Shown in pieces: positions 8,892 through 17,500 of a stretch of 64,000 nt of DNA (within the stretch, counting starts at the first letter, position 1; the number at the start of each line of letters is the position of its first letter). The position numbers and the translations under genes were made by a program. This DNA comes from Pseudomonadota bacterium (GTDB lineage Bacteria; Pseudomonadota; Gammaproteobacteria; Burkholderiales; Burkholderiaceae_C): contig JAJXTO010000006.1 of assembly GCA_021783695.1 (NCBI GenBank), positions 1 to 64,000 of the forward strand, in the 5' to 3' direction. The notes below the pieces were generated by a model, which saw only the letters and a list, made by a program, of their open reading frames with translations, searched no databases and was not told the DNA's origin.

Positions 8892-9983
8892 ATGCAACTG
8901 CTGTTCGTCGCCGACCCGATCGCGTCCTTCAAGATCTATAAGGACACCACCTTTGCGATGATGCGCGAGGCGCAGGCGCGAGGCCACATCCTCTGGGTTT
9001 GCGAAGCTGCCGACCTGCACTGGAGGGGAGGGATCCCCACGCTTGCCGTTGACACGGCGGCGCTGCCCCCCGAGGGGGCGCACCCCGCCTTGGGACGGCC
9101 CGGCGGCGGGGTGGCTGGAGCCCCCACGCTTGCCGCTGATGCGGCACCGGTGTCTGCCGTGTGCCGCCGCATCGAACTCACTGGCGATGCGCATGGAAAA
9201 GACTGGTATCGCGTCCTCGACCGGCGCCCGCTGGCGCTGCGCGATGTCGATGCGGTACTGATGCGCAAGGACCCGCCGTTCGACAGCGAGTATTTCTACG
9301 CCACCCATCTGCTGCAGCAGGCCGAGCGCGAAGGCGCGGCGGTGTTCAACAGCCCGCGTGCGCTGCGCGACCACCCGGAAAAGCTCTCCATCCTGGAATT
9401 TCCGCAGTTCATCGCCCCCACCCTGGTCAGCCGCCGGGCAGCCGAGATCAAGGCGTTCTATGCCGAACATGGTGACGTCATTTTCAAGCCGCTCGACGGC
9501 ATGGGCGGAACCGGCATTTTCCGCCTGCGGCAACAGGGCGATGGCAGCCCCGATCCCAACCTCAACGTGGTGATCGAAACCCTCACCGCGAACGGCGCCA
9601 CCACCATCATGGCGCAGTGCTTCGTGCCCGCGATCGCGCAGGGCGACAAGCGCGTGCTCATCATCGACGGTGAGCCCGTGCCCTACTGTCTGGCGCGTAT
9701 TCCGCAGGGCGGGGAAACCCGCGGCAATCTGGCAGCCGGCGGCCTGGGCGTGGCGCAGCCATTGAGTGCGACTGACTGGGCCATCGCCCGCGCGCTGGGG
9801 CCGGTGCTGGCCCCGCGCGGTCTGCTGCTGGTGGGCATCGACATCATCGGTGACCGGCTCACCGAGATCAACGTCACCAGCCCGACCTGCTTTCAGGAAA
9901 TCACCCAGCAAAGCGGCTGCGACGTGGCCGCGCGCTTCATCACCGCGCTGGAGCGCGCTGCGACGGGGGTGCGCAGCCACTGA
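8892..9983 (+). CDS. gshB: Glutathione synthetase with an in-frame palindromic-repeat insertion
   Basis: The 363-residue product is an ATP-grasp glutathione synthetase: start MQLLFVADPIASFKIYKDTT, then DAVLMRKDPPFDSEYFYATHLL, FKPLDGMGGTGIF, GDKRVLIIDGEPVPYCLARI and GDRLTEINVTSPTCFQEI, all canonical. It adds glycine to gamma-glutamylcysteine. It is about 45 residues longer than the E. coli protein because of an extra Gly/Pro/Ala-rich segment between ADLHW and VCRRIEL (about residues 45-80). That segment is encoded by a palindromic repeat flanked by imperfect 24-nt direct repeats. The insertion lies in a loop region before the first ATP-grasp strands and the frame is kept, so the enzyme is probably functional. 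Confidence 0.95.
   Translation: MQLLFVADPIASFKIYKDTTFAMMREAQARGHILWVCEAADLHWRGGIPTLAVDTAALPPEGAHPALGRPGGGVAGAPTLAADAAPVSAVCRRIELTGDAHGKDWYRVLDRRPLALRDVDAVLMRKDPPFDSEYFYATHLLQQAEREGAAVFNSPRALRDHPEKLSILEFPQFIAPTLVSRRAAEIKAFYAEHGDVIFKPLDGMGGTGIFRLRQQGDGSPDPNLNVVIETLTANGATTIMAQCFVPAIAQGDKRVLIIDGEPVPYCLARIPQGGETRGNLAAGGLGVAQPLSATDWAIARALGPVLAPRGLLLVGIDIIGDRLTEINVTSPTCFQEITQQSGCDVAARFITALERAATGVRSH
9035..9145. repeat. Imperfect direct repeats flanking the gshB palindromic element
   Basis: Two copies of CCCCACGCTTGCCGYTGAYR followed by CGGC occur at 9035-9058 and 9122-9145, offset by 87 nt, which is exactly 29 codons. They bracket the palindromic element at 9063-9111. The size and the intact frame suggest a duplication-type or element-linked insertion. 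Confidence 0.65.
9063..9111 (+). repeat. Palindromic dispersed repeat, copy A (inside gshB)
   Basis: The 49-bp unit starts CTGCCCCCCGAGGGGGC, ends CTTGGGACGGCCCGGCGG + CGGGG, and matches copy B at 13920-13968 at 45 of 49 positions. It contains a GCCCCC/GGGGGC hairpin followed by a second GC-rich palindrome. In gshB it is read as ALPPEGAHPALGRPGGG. It resembles small REP-like elements that recur in burkholderial genomes. Confidence 0.85.
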
Positions 9984-10015
9984 GCAGGCCAGCATTGGGC
10001 GACAATCCGCCCATC

Positions 10016-12295
10016 ATGCAATCGCCGCAAACCCGCTCTGCCCGCATCCTGATGGCGGCTCTGCTGCTGACCCTCGCCGGGGTGACGGCGGCCTTGTCGC
10101 TGGCCTTGCATCAACCCTGGCTGGGGCTTACCCTGTCGCCGCGCGGCGATCCGTTCAGCCCCGGCATTCTGGTGACGGAAGCCGACCGCAGCGGCCCGGC
10201 TGCTGCGGTCAGTCCGGGCTCGCGCCTGCTGTCCATCGGCGCGGACGATCAGCGCGTGACTTTGGACGCCGCCGATCTCATCGAGGAGCCCGACTTTTTC
10301 GACACCTATGCGCAGGTCGACGCGTTTTTCCAGCGCCAGACCCGCATCGCCGCGCTGCAGGCCAGACCGCTGCTGCTGCGCTGGCGCGATCCGGCGGGGC
10401 AGATCGTCGAACAACCCGTTCAGCCGGCATCGGGGCGCCCGCTGTCGAGTCTGCCTTTCGTGTTCTGGTTTCAACTGCTCTGTGGCAGCGTGGCGCTGCT
10501 GGTCGGCGCCTGGGTCTATGCCCTCAAGCCGCAAGGCTGGTCGGGACGGCTGCTGGCGCTTTCCAGCGTGCTGTTTCTGCCCAATACCTTTTCCGCCGCG
10601 ATCTACAGCACCCGTGAACTGGCGCTGCCCGGCCACCTGTTCGAGGTGCTGTCGGCCATCAACCATCTTGGCGGACTGGGCTTTGGCGGCGCGCTGGCCG
10701 CGCTGTTTCTGGTGTACCCGGCGCGGCTGGCGGCGCCGAAATTCCTCTGGCCCATTCCCTTGATCATCCTGGCCTGGTGGGCCGCCGATGTGCTGCGCCT
10801 CACCCCGGATGTGGGCTGGGGCGTGCGCATTCCGCTGCTGCTCGAAATTCTGCTGGCCGTGTCGCTGGCCGTGGTGCAGTGGCGGCGCAGTGCCGTGCGC
10901 GCCGCAGACCGCGCCGCGCTGCGCTGGTTCATCCTGTCGGCCATGGTGGGGGCGTTCACCTTTGTGGTGTTCACCTTCGGTTCCAGCATGTTTGGCATTT
11001 TTCCGCCCATGCAACAGGGTTACGCCTTCGGCTTTTTCCTCGCGATGTATCTCGGCCTTGCGCTGGGCGTGGGCCGCTACCAGCTGTTCGACCTGGATCG
11101 CTGGGCTTACCGCCTGCTGCTGTGGGTGCTGGGGCTGGGCCTGATCGTCGTGCTCGACATGTTGCTGGTGCTGCTGCTGAACTGGCGCCACGACCTCTCG
11201 CTCATCTTCACCCTGCTGCTGGCCGGCCTGCTGTACCTGCCGTTGCGGCAATGGCTATGGGGCCGCATGATGCAGGGCGAGCTGCCGCCCATAGACCGGC
11301 TGCTGCCGGAAATCATCTCGGTGGCCTTCACGGCGCAGTCGCAGGAGCGCGAGCGGCGCTGGCTGGGCCTGCTGGATCGGCTGTATCAGCCACTGCATAA
11401 CCTGCCGCTGACCTCGGGCGCCGCCGACGCCGCGATCGGTCTGGCGAATGACGGCATGGAACTGCGCGTGGCCCCCGCAGGCGGCATGGCCGGGCGCTGC
11501 CTGCAGGGCCGCAGCGCCGGACAGAGGCTGTTCACCGTGACCGATGCCGAACTCGCGACCGCCATCGTCACCCTGTTCAACCAGGCCGCAGCAGGCCGCG
11601 GCGCCCTGGAGGTCGGCGTGCAGCAGGAGCGCGACCGCATCGCCAGCGACCTGCACGACGACATTGGCGCCAAGCTGCTCACCTTGCGGCATCTGGTGCA
11701 GGGTGAGCGCGAGCAGGCCATGCTGATGACCACCATCGACCAGTTGCGCGCCATCGTGCGCGGCCTGCGCCAGTCCGCCCAGCCGTGGGACGAGTTCGCC
11801 GCCGACATCCGCGCCGAAACCGCGCAGCGCCTGGCCGCCGCCGGCATGGAACTCGACTGGCCGCCGCCGTTGATTGGCGGCCTCGCCCCCGCGCCCCGCC
11901 CCTACCGGAGCACGCCCGAGCATCCCCCGCAGGACGCAGCGCAGCAATACCACCTGCGCGCGCTGCTGCAGGAGGCCGTGAGCAACGCCATCCGTCATGC
12001 GCATGCCAGCCGCGTGGCCGTGCGCCTCACGGTGCAGGACGACACGCAGATGCGACTGGAAGTGATGGATGACGGCGTCGGCATCGCCCCGCAACATGCC
12101 ACCACCGGCCATGGCCTGACCAGCATGCAGATCCGCGCCCGCGCTCTGGGCGGGCGCATCGAATGGCGCCGGGGCGTCGACCGGCTGCCGTTCCCGCCAC
12201 CCGATGCGACGCGCCCCGCAGGCACCCCACCGCAGCCCCAAGGCATGGGCACCTGGGTCGAACTCATTTTCCCGCTGCGGGCCGGGCTGATCTGA
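10016..12295 (+). CDS. Membrane sensor histidine kinase (NarX/LiaS-type HisKA_3)
   Basis: 759 residues. One N-terminal membrane helix is followed by an extracytoplasmic region (about 45-140) with a PDZ-like stretch (SPGILVTEADRSGPAAAVSPGSRLLSIG), then about seven further membrane helices (about 145-415). The kinase core has the HisKA_3 H-box ERDRIASDLHDDIGAKLL (phospho-acceptor His547), an N-box EAVSNAIRHAHAS and a G-box-like DDGVGIAP plus GHGLTSM. ATG 10016 is preferred to an upstream TTG. It lies 32 bp after gshB. No response regulator gene is adjacent, so it is an orphan in this window; the signal is unknown. Confidence 0.85.
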   Translation: MQSPQTRSARILMAALLLTLAGVTAALSLALHQPWLGLTLSPRGDPFSPGILVTEADRSGPAAAVSPGSRLLSIGADDQRVTLDAADLIEEPDFFDTYAQVDAFFQRQTRIAALQARPLLLRWRDPAGQIVEQPVQPASGRPLSSLPFVFWFQLLCGSVALLVGAWVYALKPQGWSGRLLALSSVLFLPNTFSAAIYSTRELALPGHLFEVLSAINHLGGLGFGGALAALFLVYPARLAAPKFLWPIPLIILAWWAADVLRLTPDVGWGVRIPLLLEILLAVSLAVVQWRRSAVRAADRAALRWFILSAMVGAFTFVVFTFGSSMFGIFPPMQQGYAFGFFLAMYLGLALGVGRYQLFDLDRWAYRLLLWVLGLGLIVVLDMLLVLLLNWRHDLSLIFTLLLAGLLYLPLRQWLWGRMMQGELPPIDRLLPEIISVAFTAQSQERERRWLGLLDRLYQPLHNLPLTSGAADAAIGLANDGMELRVAPAGGMAGRCLQGRSAGQRLFTVTDAELATAIVTLFNQAAAGRGALEVGVQQERDRIASDLHDDIGAKLLTLRHLVQGEREQAMLMTTIDQLRAIVRGLRQSAQPWDEFAADIRAETAQRLAAAGMELDWPPPLIGGLAPAPRPYRSTPEHPPQDAAQQYHLRALLQEAVSNAIRHAHASRVAVRLTVQDDTQMRLEVMDDGVGIAPQHATTGHGLTSMQIRARALGGRIEWRRGVDRLPFPPPDATRPAGTPPQPQGMGTWVELIFPLRAGLI

Positions 12296-12477
12296 AGCTG
12301 TCATATGCCGGTCGGTTTGGCGGCGCACAATGAAATTTAGCGATTCTTTTTCATTATGTTTTTTTCCTAACTGTTCGATCAGGACAATCAATTAGATCAA
12401 TTTCAGGGTTATCCCTAAACTTCTTTCTCAACGGCAAGCCTGTCGCGTTTTTTTGACCCACCACAAGGACCTCCACC

Positions 12478-13137
12478 ATGGAACAAAACACTGAAACCTT
12501 CGGCCTTCCCCGCCTCAACGAGCCCGCGCCGAATTTCGTCGCCAAGACCACCCACGGTGATCGCACCTTGGCCGACTACAAGGGCAAGTGGCTGATCCTG
12601 TTCTCCCACCCCGCCGACTTCACCCCGGTGTGCACCACCGAGTTCATGGGCTTCGCCCGTGAGGCGGACACCTTCAAGTCGATGAACTGCGAGCTGCTCG
12701 GCCTGTCGATCGACTCCATCTTCGCCCACCTGGCCTGGGTGCGTTCCATCAAGCAGCACTTCGGCGTGGACATTCCCTTCCCCATCATCGAAGACCTGAA
12801 GATGGACGTGGCCCGTGCCTACGGCATGATCCACCCCGGCGCCGCCGACACCCAGGCCGTGCGCGCCACCTTCTTCATCGACCCCAATGGCATCCTGCGC
12901 GCCATGGTGTACTACCCGATGAGCAATGGCCGCTCGATCAATGAGTTCGTGCGTCTGCTGCAAGCCCTGCAGACCAGCGACAAGCACGGCGTGGCCACGC
13001 CGGAAGCCTGGTGCCCGGGCGACAAGGTCATCGTGCCCCCGCCGAAGACCTCCGCCGCTGCTGAAGAGCGCGTGAGCAAGGGTGCTGCGCAAGGCATGGA
13101 AGTGACCGACTGGTACTTCTCCAAGAAGTCCCTCTGA
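12478..13137 (+). CDS. 1-Cys (Prx6-type) peroxiredoxin
   Basis: 219 residues with the peroxidatic site FSHPADFTPVCTTEF (Cys about residue 51) and the Prx6-type C-terminal domain (NGRSINEFVRLLQALQ, then TPEAWCPGDKVIVPPP). It reduces hydrogen peroxide and organic hydroperoxides in the cytoplasm. The 182-bp upstream region is AT-rich (TTTTTCATTATG, ATCAATTAGATC) compared with its surroundings and probably holds its own promoter; I cannot define an OxyR site. A strong terminator follows, so it is likely monocistronic. Confidence 0.93.
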   Translation: MEQNTETFGLPRLNEPAPNFVAKTTHGDRTLADYKGKWLILFSHPADFTPVCTTEFMGFAREADTFKSMNCELLGLSIDSIFAHLAWVRSIKQHFGVDIPFPIIEDLKMDVARAYGMIHPGAADTQAVRATFFIDPNGILRAMVYYPMSNGRSINEFVRLLQALQTSDKHGVATPEAWCPGDKVIVPPPKTSAAAEERVSKGAAQGMEVTDWYFSKKSL

Positions 13138-13165
13138 GCGCACGGGCCGCTTGAGCGGTCGGACG

Positions 13166-13203
13166 AACGCCTCCATCAGAACAGTGATGGAGGCGTTTTT
13201 TTT
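13166..13203 (+). terminator. Rho-independent terminator of the peroxiredoxin gene
   Basis: AACGCCTCCATC/GATGGAGGCGTT pairs over at least 11 bp around a short loop and runs into a stretch of eight T residues. Confidence 0.92.
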
Positions 13204-13592
13204 GGGGGCGCGTCCGGCAGGGGGAATGGTCAGGGATGGGGTCGCACGGCGCGCGCCGCCATCGAGAAGATCAACCCGGTCCTGCGAGGCCGGATGAGTT
13301 CCTTCCGCCTCACGCGAAGGCGTCGTCCGAGATGCTTGGTTTGCAGGCAATGGAAGCAACCCCGCACGCGGGAATTCAGGATGCGGTCATGAGGCGTTGA
13401 TGCCCAGCGGGCGTGGAAACCCAGTGTGAATGGGGGCGGTGGAATGCCGGGGCCCAACACTTGGTTGCAGCGTTGCCGCCGAAATCCTTCACCCAATCCG
13501 GGCGGGTCCCGCTGGTGGCAATCCGTCGGCATCTCCAGCGCCCTGCTTGAACCGCACACACGGCGGCGTGTGAGGGCTGAGGGAGGCATCCT
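13204..13592. other. Gene-poor stretch between peroxiredoxin terminator and the amidase gene
   Basis: About 390 bp without a gene I can support. Reverse-strand open frames exist (one reads NAATKCWAPAFHRPHSHW in mid-span) but they have no ribosome binding site and no family I recognise. Two overlapping frames stay open here, as expected from GC-rich DNA. It may be a degraded remnant. Confidence 0.5.
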
Positions 13593-14468
13593 TCATACGA
13601 TTCGATGCCCCAACGCAGGCAGGCTCTCGCGGTATCGGGTGATGCGGTCGCGGTCGATCGAGGCGGTCACCACGGCATCGCCTTCGGCTTGCATGGCGAG
13701 CACGTCGCCCCAGGGGTCGATCACCATGCTGTGGCCCCAGGTGCGGCGGCCGTTTTCATGCACGCCGCCTTGCGCGCAGCCCACCATGTAGGCGAGGTTT
13801 TCGATGGCGCGGGCGCGCAGCAGCACTTCCCAATGTTTCTCTCCGGTGGTGTGGGTGAAGGCGGCTGGGAGAAGAAAGAGATCACAGGGACGGGTGGCCT
13901 CCGCGCTCGCGTTCGCTCGCTGCCCCCCGAGGGGGCTGCCCCCGTCTTGGGACGGCCCGGCGGCGGGGGCGGACAACGCCCGGAACAGCTCGGGAAAGCG
14001 CAGGTCGTAGCAGATGGTCAGGCCGATGCGCAGGCCTTCGCAGTCGAAGGCGACAGGCTGGTTGCCGGGGGTGATGCTGTCGGCCTCGGCGTAGCGCTCG
14101 GCGCCCCGCTGAAAGGCGAACAGGTGCATCTTGTCGTAGCGCGCCGCCAGTTCACCCGCGGGGTTGAACACCAGGGTGGTGTTGAGCACGCGGTTCGGGT
14201 CGGGGCTTTCCAGCGGCAGGGTGCCGCCGGCGATCCACAGCCCGTGGCGGCGGGCGGCATCGGCCAGAAAGTCCTGGATGGGGCCGCTGCCGGGCTTTTC
14301 GCGCACGCGCACCTTGTCGGTGTCGCTCTGACCCATGAGGCAGAAATATTCGGGCAGCACGGCCAGGCGCGCGTCTTGTGCCGCGGCCTGTGCCAGCAGG
14401 CTTTCGGCGCGTTGCAGGTTGGCGGCGACGGACGTGCCGGAGACCATCTGAAGAGCGGCGACTTTCAT
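13593..14468 (-). CDS. Nitrilase-superfamily amidase (Nit1/Nit2-like) with in-frame repeat insertion
   Basis: 291 residues of the carbon-nitrogen hydrolase fold with the catalytic triad visible: Glu in LPEYFCLM, Lys in YDKMHLFAF and Cys in TICYDLRFPELFRA. RVLNTTLVFNPAGEL and the WGHSMVIDPWGDVLA end are typical of the Nit1/omega-amidase branch. Members hydrolyse deaminated glutathione or 2-oxoglutaramate; with gshAB 5 kb away a glutathione-repair role is attractive but unproven. About 22 extra residues (SAPAAGPSQDGGSPLGGQ and following) sit just after the active-site Cys segment, encoded by a palindromic repeat. Confidence 0.88.
   Translation of the reverse strand: MKVAALQMVSGTSVAANLQRAESLLAQAAAQDARLAVLPEYFCLMGQSDTDKVRVREKPGSGPIQDFLADAARRHGLWIAGGTLPLESPDPNRVLNTTLVFNPAGELAARYDKMHLFAFQRGAERYAEADSITPGNQPVAFDCEGLRIGLTICYDLRFPELFRALSAPAAGPSQDGGSPLGGQRANASAEATRPCDLFLLPAAFTHTTGEKHWEVLLRARAIENLAYMVGCAQGGVHENGRRTWGHSMVIDPWGDVLAMQAEGDAVVTASIDRDRITRYRESLPALGHRIV
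13920..13968 (+). repeat. Palindromic dispersed repeat, copy B (inside the amidase gene)
   Basis: It matches copy A in gshB (9063-9111) at 45 of 49 positions. Relative to its host gene it lies in the opposite orientation, so it is translated from the other strand (GPSQDGGSPLGG), yet the frame stays open. Confidence 0.85.
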
Positions 14469-14507
14469 GGGCGGGTGCGGTGTGGCGATTGACCGCTCAA
14501 GCTTACG

Positions 14508-17500
14508 TCAGGGCGCCGCAGGTGTGGCGCCGCCGGGTTTGGGCGCGTCGAGCGAGACTTCGGTGACGTTGGGCGTGAGCCAGGTGCCGGTGATGTCGTA
14601 CACATGGGTGAAGGCGCGCGCCAGCGGTTCGCGGGCGATGTACTGCGCCAGGAAAGTGCCCAGGCCGATGACCGGGTTGACCAGAGCATAGGCGAGCGAG
14701 GCCGCGCCGACATTGATGTTGGGTATCACGACCACACGCAGGTTCTGCGTTTCGGTGCCGAGGTTGGTGCTGCCTTCGATGCGCACCGAGGCCGCCACGC
14801 CGCTCATGCGGAAGTCGCTGGTGCTGGCCACGCCATTGCGCACGCCGACATCGGCGTCCACTTTGTCGAAGGCGAAGCCCGAGGAGAACAGGTCGCGGAA
14901 GTCGAGGGTGAAACGGCGCGGCAGGCTTTGCAGGCTGAGCACGCCCAGCAGCTTGGCAATGCCCGGGTCGGCTTTGAGGAACTGCCCCTGCCCGAGCTGC
15001 AGCGTGAACTGCCCGTCCATGCTCGGAAAGTCGAGGTTGAGCGGCGAGCCCAGCCAGGAGAGATTGCCGGTGATCTCGCCCTTGCCGCCCTTGAGCAGCC
15101 CGGGCTTGCCCAGGGTGGCGAGCAGGCCGCCGGCATCGCCGATGGCGAGTTTGAACTGCATGGCGGTGCGCCGCGCGGGCGATGCGGCGTCTGCACTGCC
15201 GGGGACGGTGAGTTGCGCGCCCAGGGCCGTCCAGGTGCCGCTGCCGGTGAGCTCCGCGTCCGGCGCTCTGAGTGCAAAACGAGTCAGCTGCCATTCTTTG
15301 CTGCCGTCCACACGGCCGCGGTTCACCGCCTGCACTTCCAGGCGGCTGAAATGGTGGCCATGCAGATCGACGTTGTCGGCCACGATGTCGAGCGCCGGAA
15401 TGCTTTTGGGCTGTTCGTCGAACAGATGCTCCACCTCCGAATCGCTCGATCTGGGCAGTTCCAGCCGTGCCAGCCGCGCGCTCAGGGTGCCGGGGTTGTT
15501 GCCGCTGCCGATCTGCCAGCCCAGATAGCCCGAGAGTTGCTGCGCGTTCACATTGGCCTGCAGCAGATCGCCGCTGCGGCTGCCACCGATCACCACCTGG
15601 TTGATGATGCGGTGCATCAGGGTGAGGCGACCGATGTCCAGCGCCGCCGTGGTGGGCAGCAAGGCGGCCAGGCCGCGGTCATTGCCAACGCGGAACAGGA
15701 CGGGGGATTGGGCGGCAGTCGCGGGCAGCAAGGGTTGGAGTGCGGCATCCCAGGCGTCGAGGTCGAGTACCGGCAGGCGCACATTGGCCTGCACCGAGGC
15801 CGCCGGTTGCGGCAGGGTGACCTGCGGGCCGATGGCCAGACCGCCGCTGAGCACGCGGAAATCCTGGCTGGCGTTCGCACTGGACGCGGGCGTCGCGCCG
15901 CCGGGTGTGGGCAGCGGCTCTTCGATCACATACCGCGCCTGGGCGATGCCGCCCAGATCGATCTGCACCACATTGCGGCGCGCGCCATCGGGGCCGGGTG
16001 GCAGCGGGGTGCGGGTATAGAGCAGCGATTCGGGCGCGGCGGCGGGCTTGCCCAGGGGCGGCGGCAGGTCGATGGCGGCGCCCACCAGATTGCTGCGCAG
16101 CTCCAGCGCGGCCTCGGGCGCACCGCGCTGCTGGGTGATGCTGAGGGTGTAGGGCGCCTGGCCCCGCAGCACTTTGCCGAGCGTCCGCATCCAGTCCTGG
16201 TCGGCGGCACGCAGGCCCGCGCTGCTGAAGCTGCCGCTGGCCTGCAGTTGCAGCGCCTGCCCCTGTTGCTGCCCGCCGCGCAGCGCAACCGGGCCGCCCA
16301 GCACATCGGGCGCATTCAGCGCCAGGCTGAACCCGGCGTGGCTGAAATCCACCGTGCCGCGCACCTTGGCGAAGGGCGGCAGATCCTGGCTCCAGCGCAC
16401 GTCCACGCCCTGCAATGTGGCCTGGCCCTTGAGGGTGGCCGCGCGCATGTCGTTGAGTGGCAGCTTGAGGGCGATGTCCAGCGCCATCGGGCCCTGTGCC
16501 TGCGCGGTGTCGAACACGCCGCCGAGCTGCTGGTTGATCGGGCTGTCCAAGAGATAGCGCAGCGCAACTGCCGCTGTCGCCTGCGCCTTGCCGCCGATGC
16601 TCAGCACGCCATCGCGGAAACTGGGCAGGCTGCCATTCACTGCGGTGATGCGCGCCCCATCCGCCAGCGCCGAGGCATCGCGTACCTCCAGGCTGTGCGA
16701 GGTGACCAGCAGCGCGCCGTTGACCTGGGTGAACTCCGGCCACAGCGCATTGGCATGCACGGTGGCGGCACTGGCGGTTTCGCCCGGAGGCAGGATGCCG
16801 CGCGGGGCGGAATTGAACACGCCGTTTTCGATCTGCGCGCTGACCTGGAAGGTGCCGCCCTTGGCCGGGGTGTCGAAGGGAAAGTTTTCGAGCCGCCCCT
16901 TGACGGCGAAGTCCACCTGCCGCGCGTTGCCCGCAGCGATGGCGCTGCGCAAATAGTCGCGGGTGTGCAGGGGAATGTCGATGGGCAGGTAGCGCCACAC
17001 CGCGCGGGCGTCGGCGCGGGTGAGTTGGCCCAGCAGATCCAGGCTGCCCAGCCCCTTCGGCGCGCTGCGCCAGCTCAGGGTGGCCTGGCCTGCGGCGTCG
17101 GCATTGGCGAAGGTGAAGCGCTGCGTGCTGAGCAGCCAGTTGCCCTTGCTGTCGCGCTTCCAGTCGAGATCAGCCCGCAGGCTGTCAAAACCCAGGCGTG
17201 CCGGGGCGTAGACCAGCGGCAGCTCCAGACCGCCCTTGTTCAGGCTGAGTTGTGCATTGCCGCTGTTCTGTGTGGCGTTGAGCGTGCCCGTCAGGCCGCT
17301 GACGCCGGGCAGATCCGCCGGGAGTTGCAGCGCCTTTGCCGCGTCCTTGCCCTTGGCGATCAGCGGATGCGGGTCGGTCTGCGGTGTCTGCGCTCCCGCA
17401 CCGGCGGGGCTGTTCCAGCGCAGGTCGGCAAACTGGGCTTGCACGCTGTAGGTCGGCGGCAGGCCGGTGGGCACCGCGCCGCGTGGCCAGCTCGCCTGCG

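Noticed and set aside
6509-8932. About 807-codon reverse frame opposite the binding protein and gshA
   Set aside because: It crosses three convincing genes and the intergenic gaps; composition is that of an antisense shadow.
9995-10015. TTG start for the histidine kinase
   Set aside because: The ATG at 10016 gives a normal signal-anchor start and the seven extra residues add nothing.
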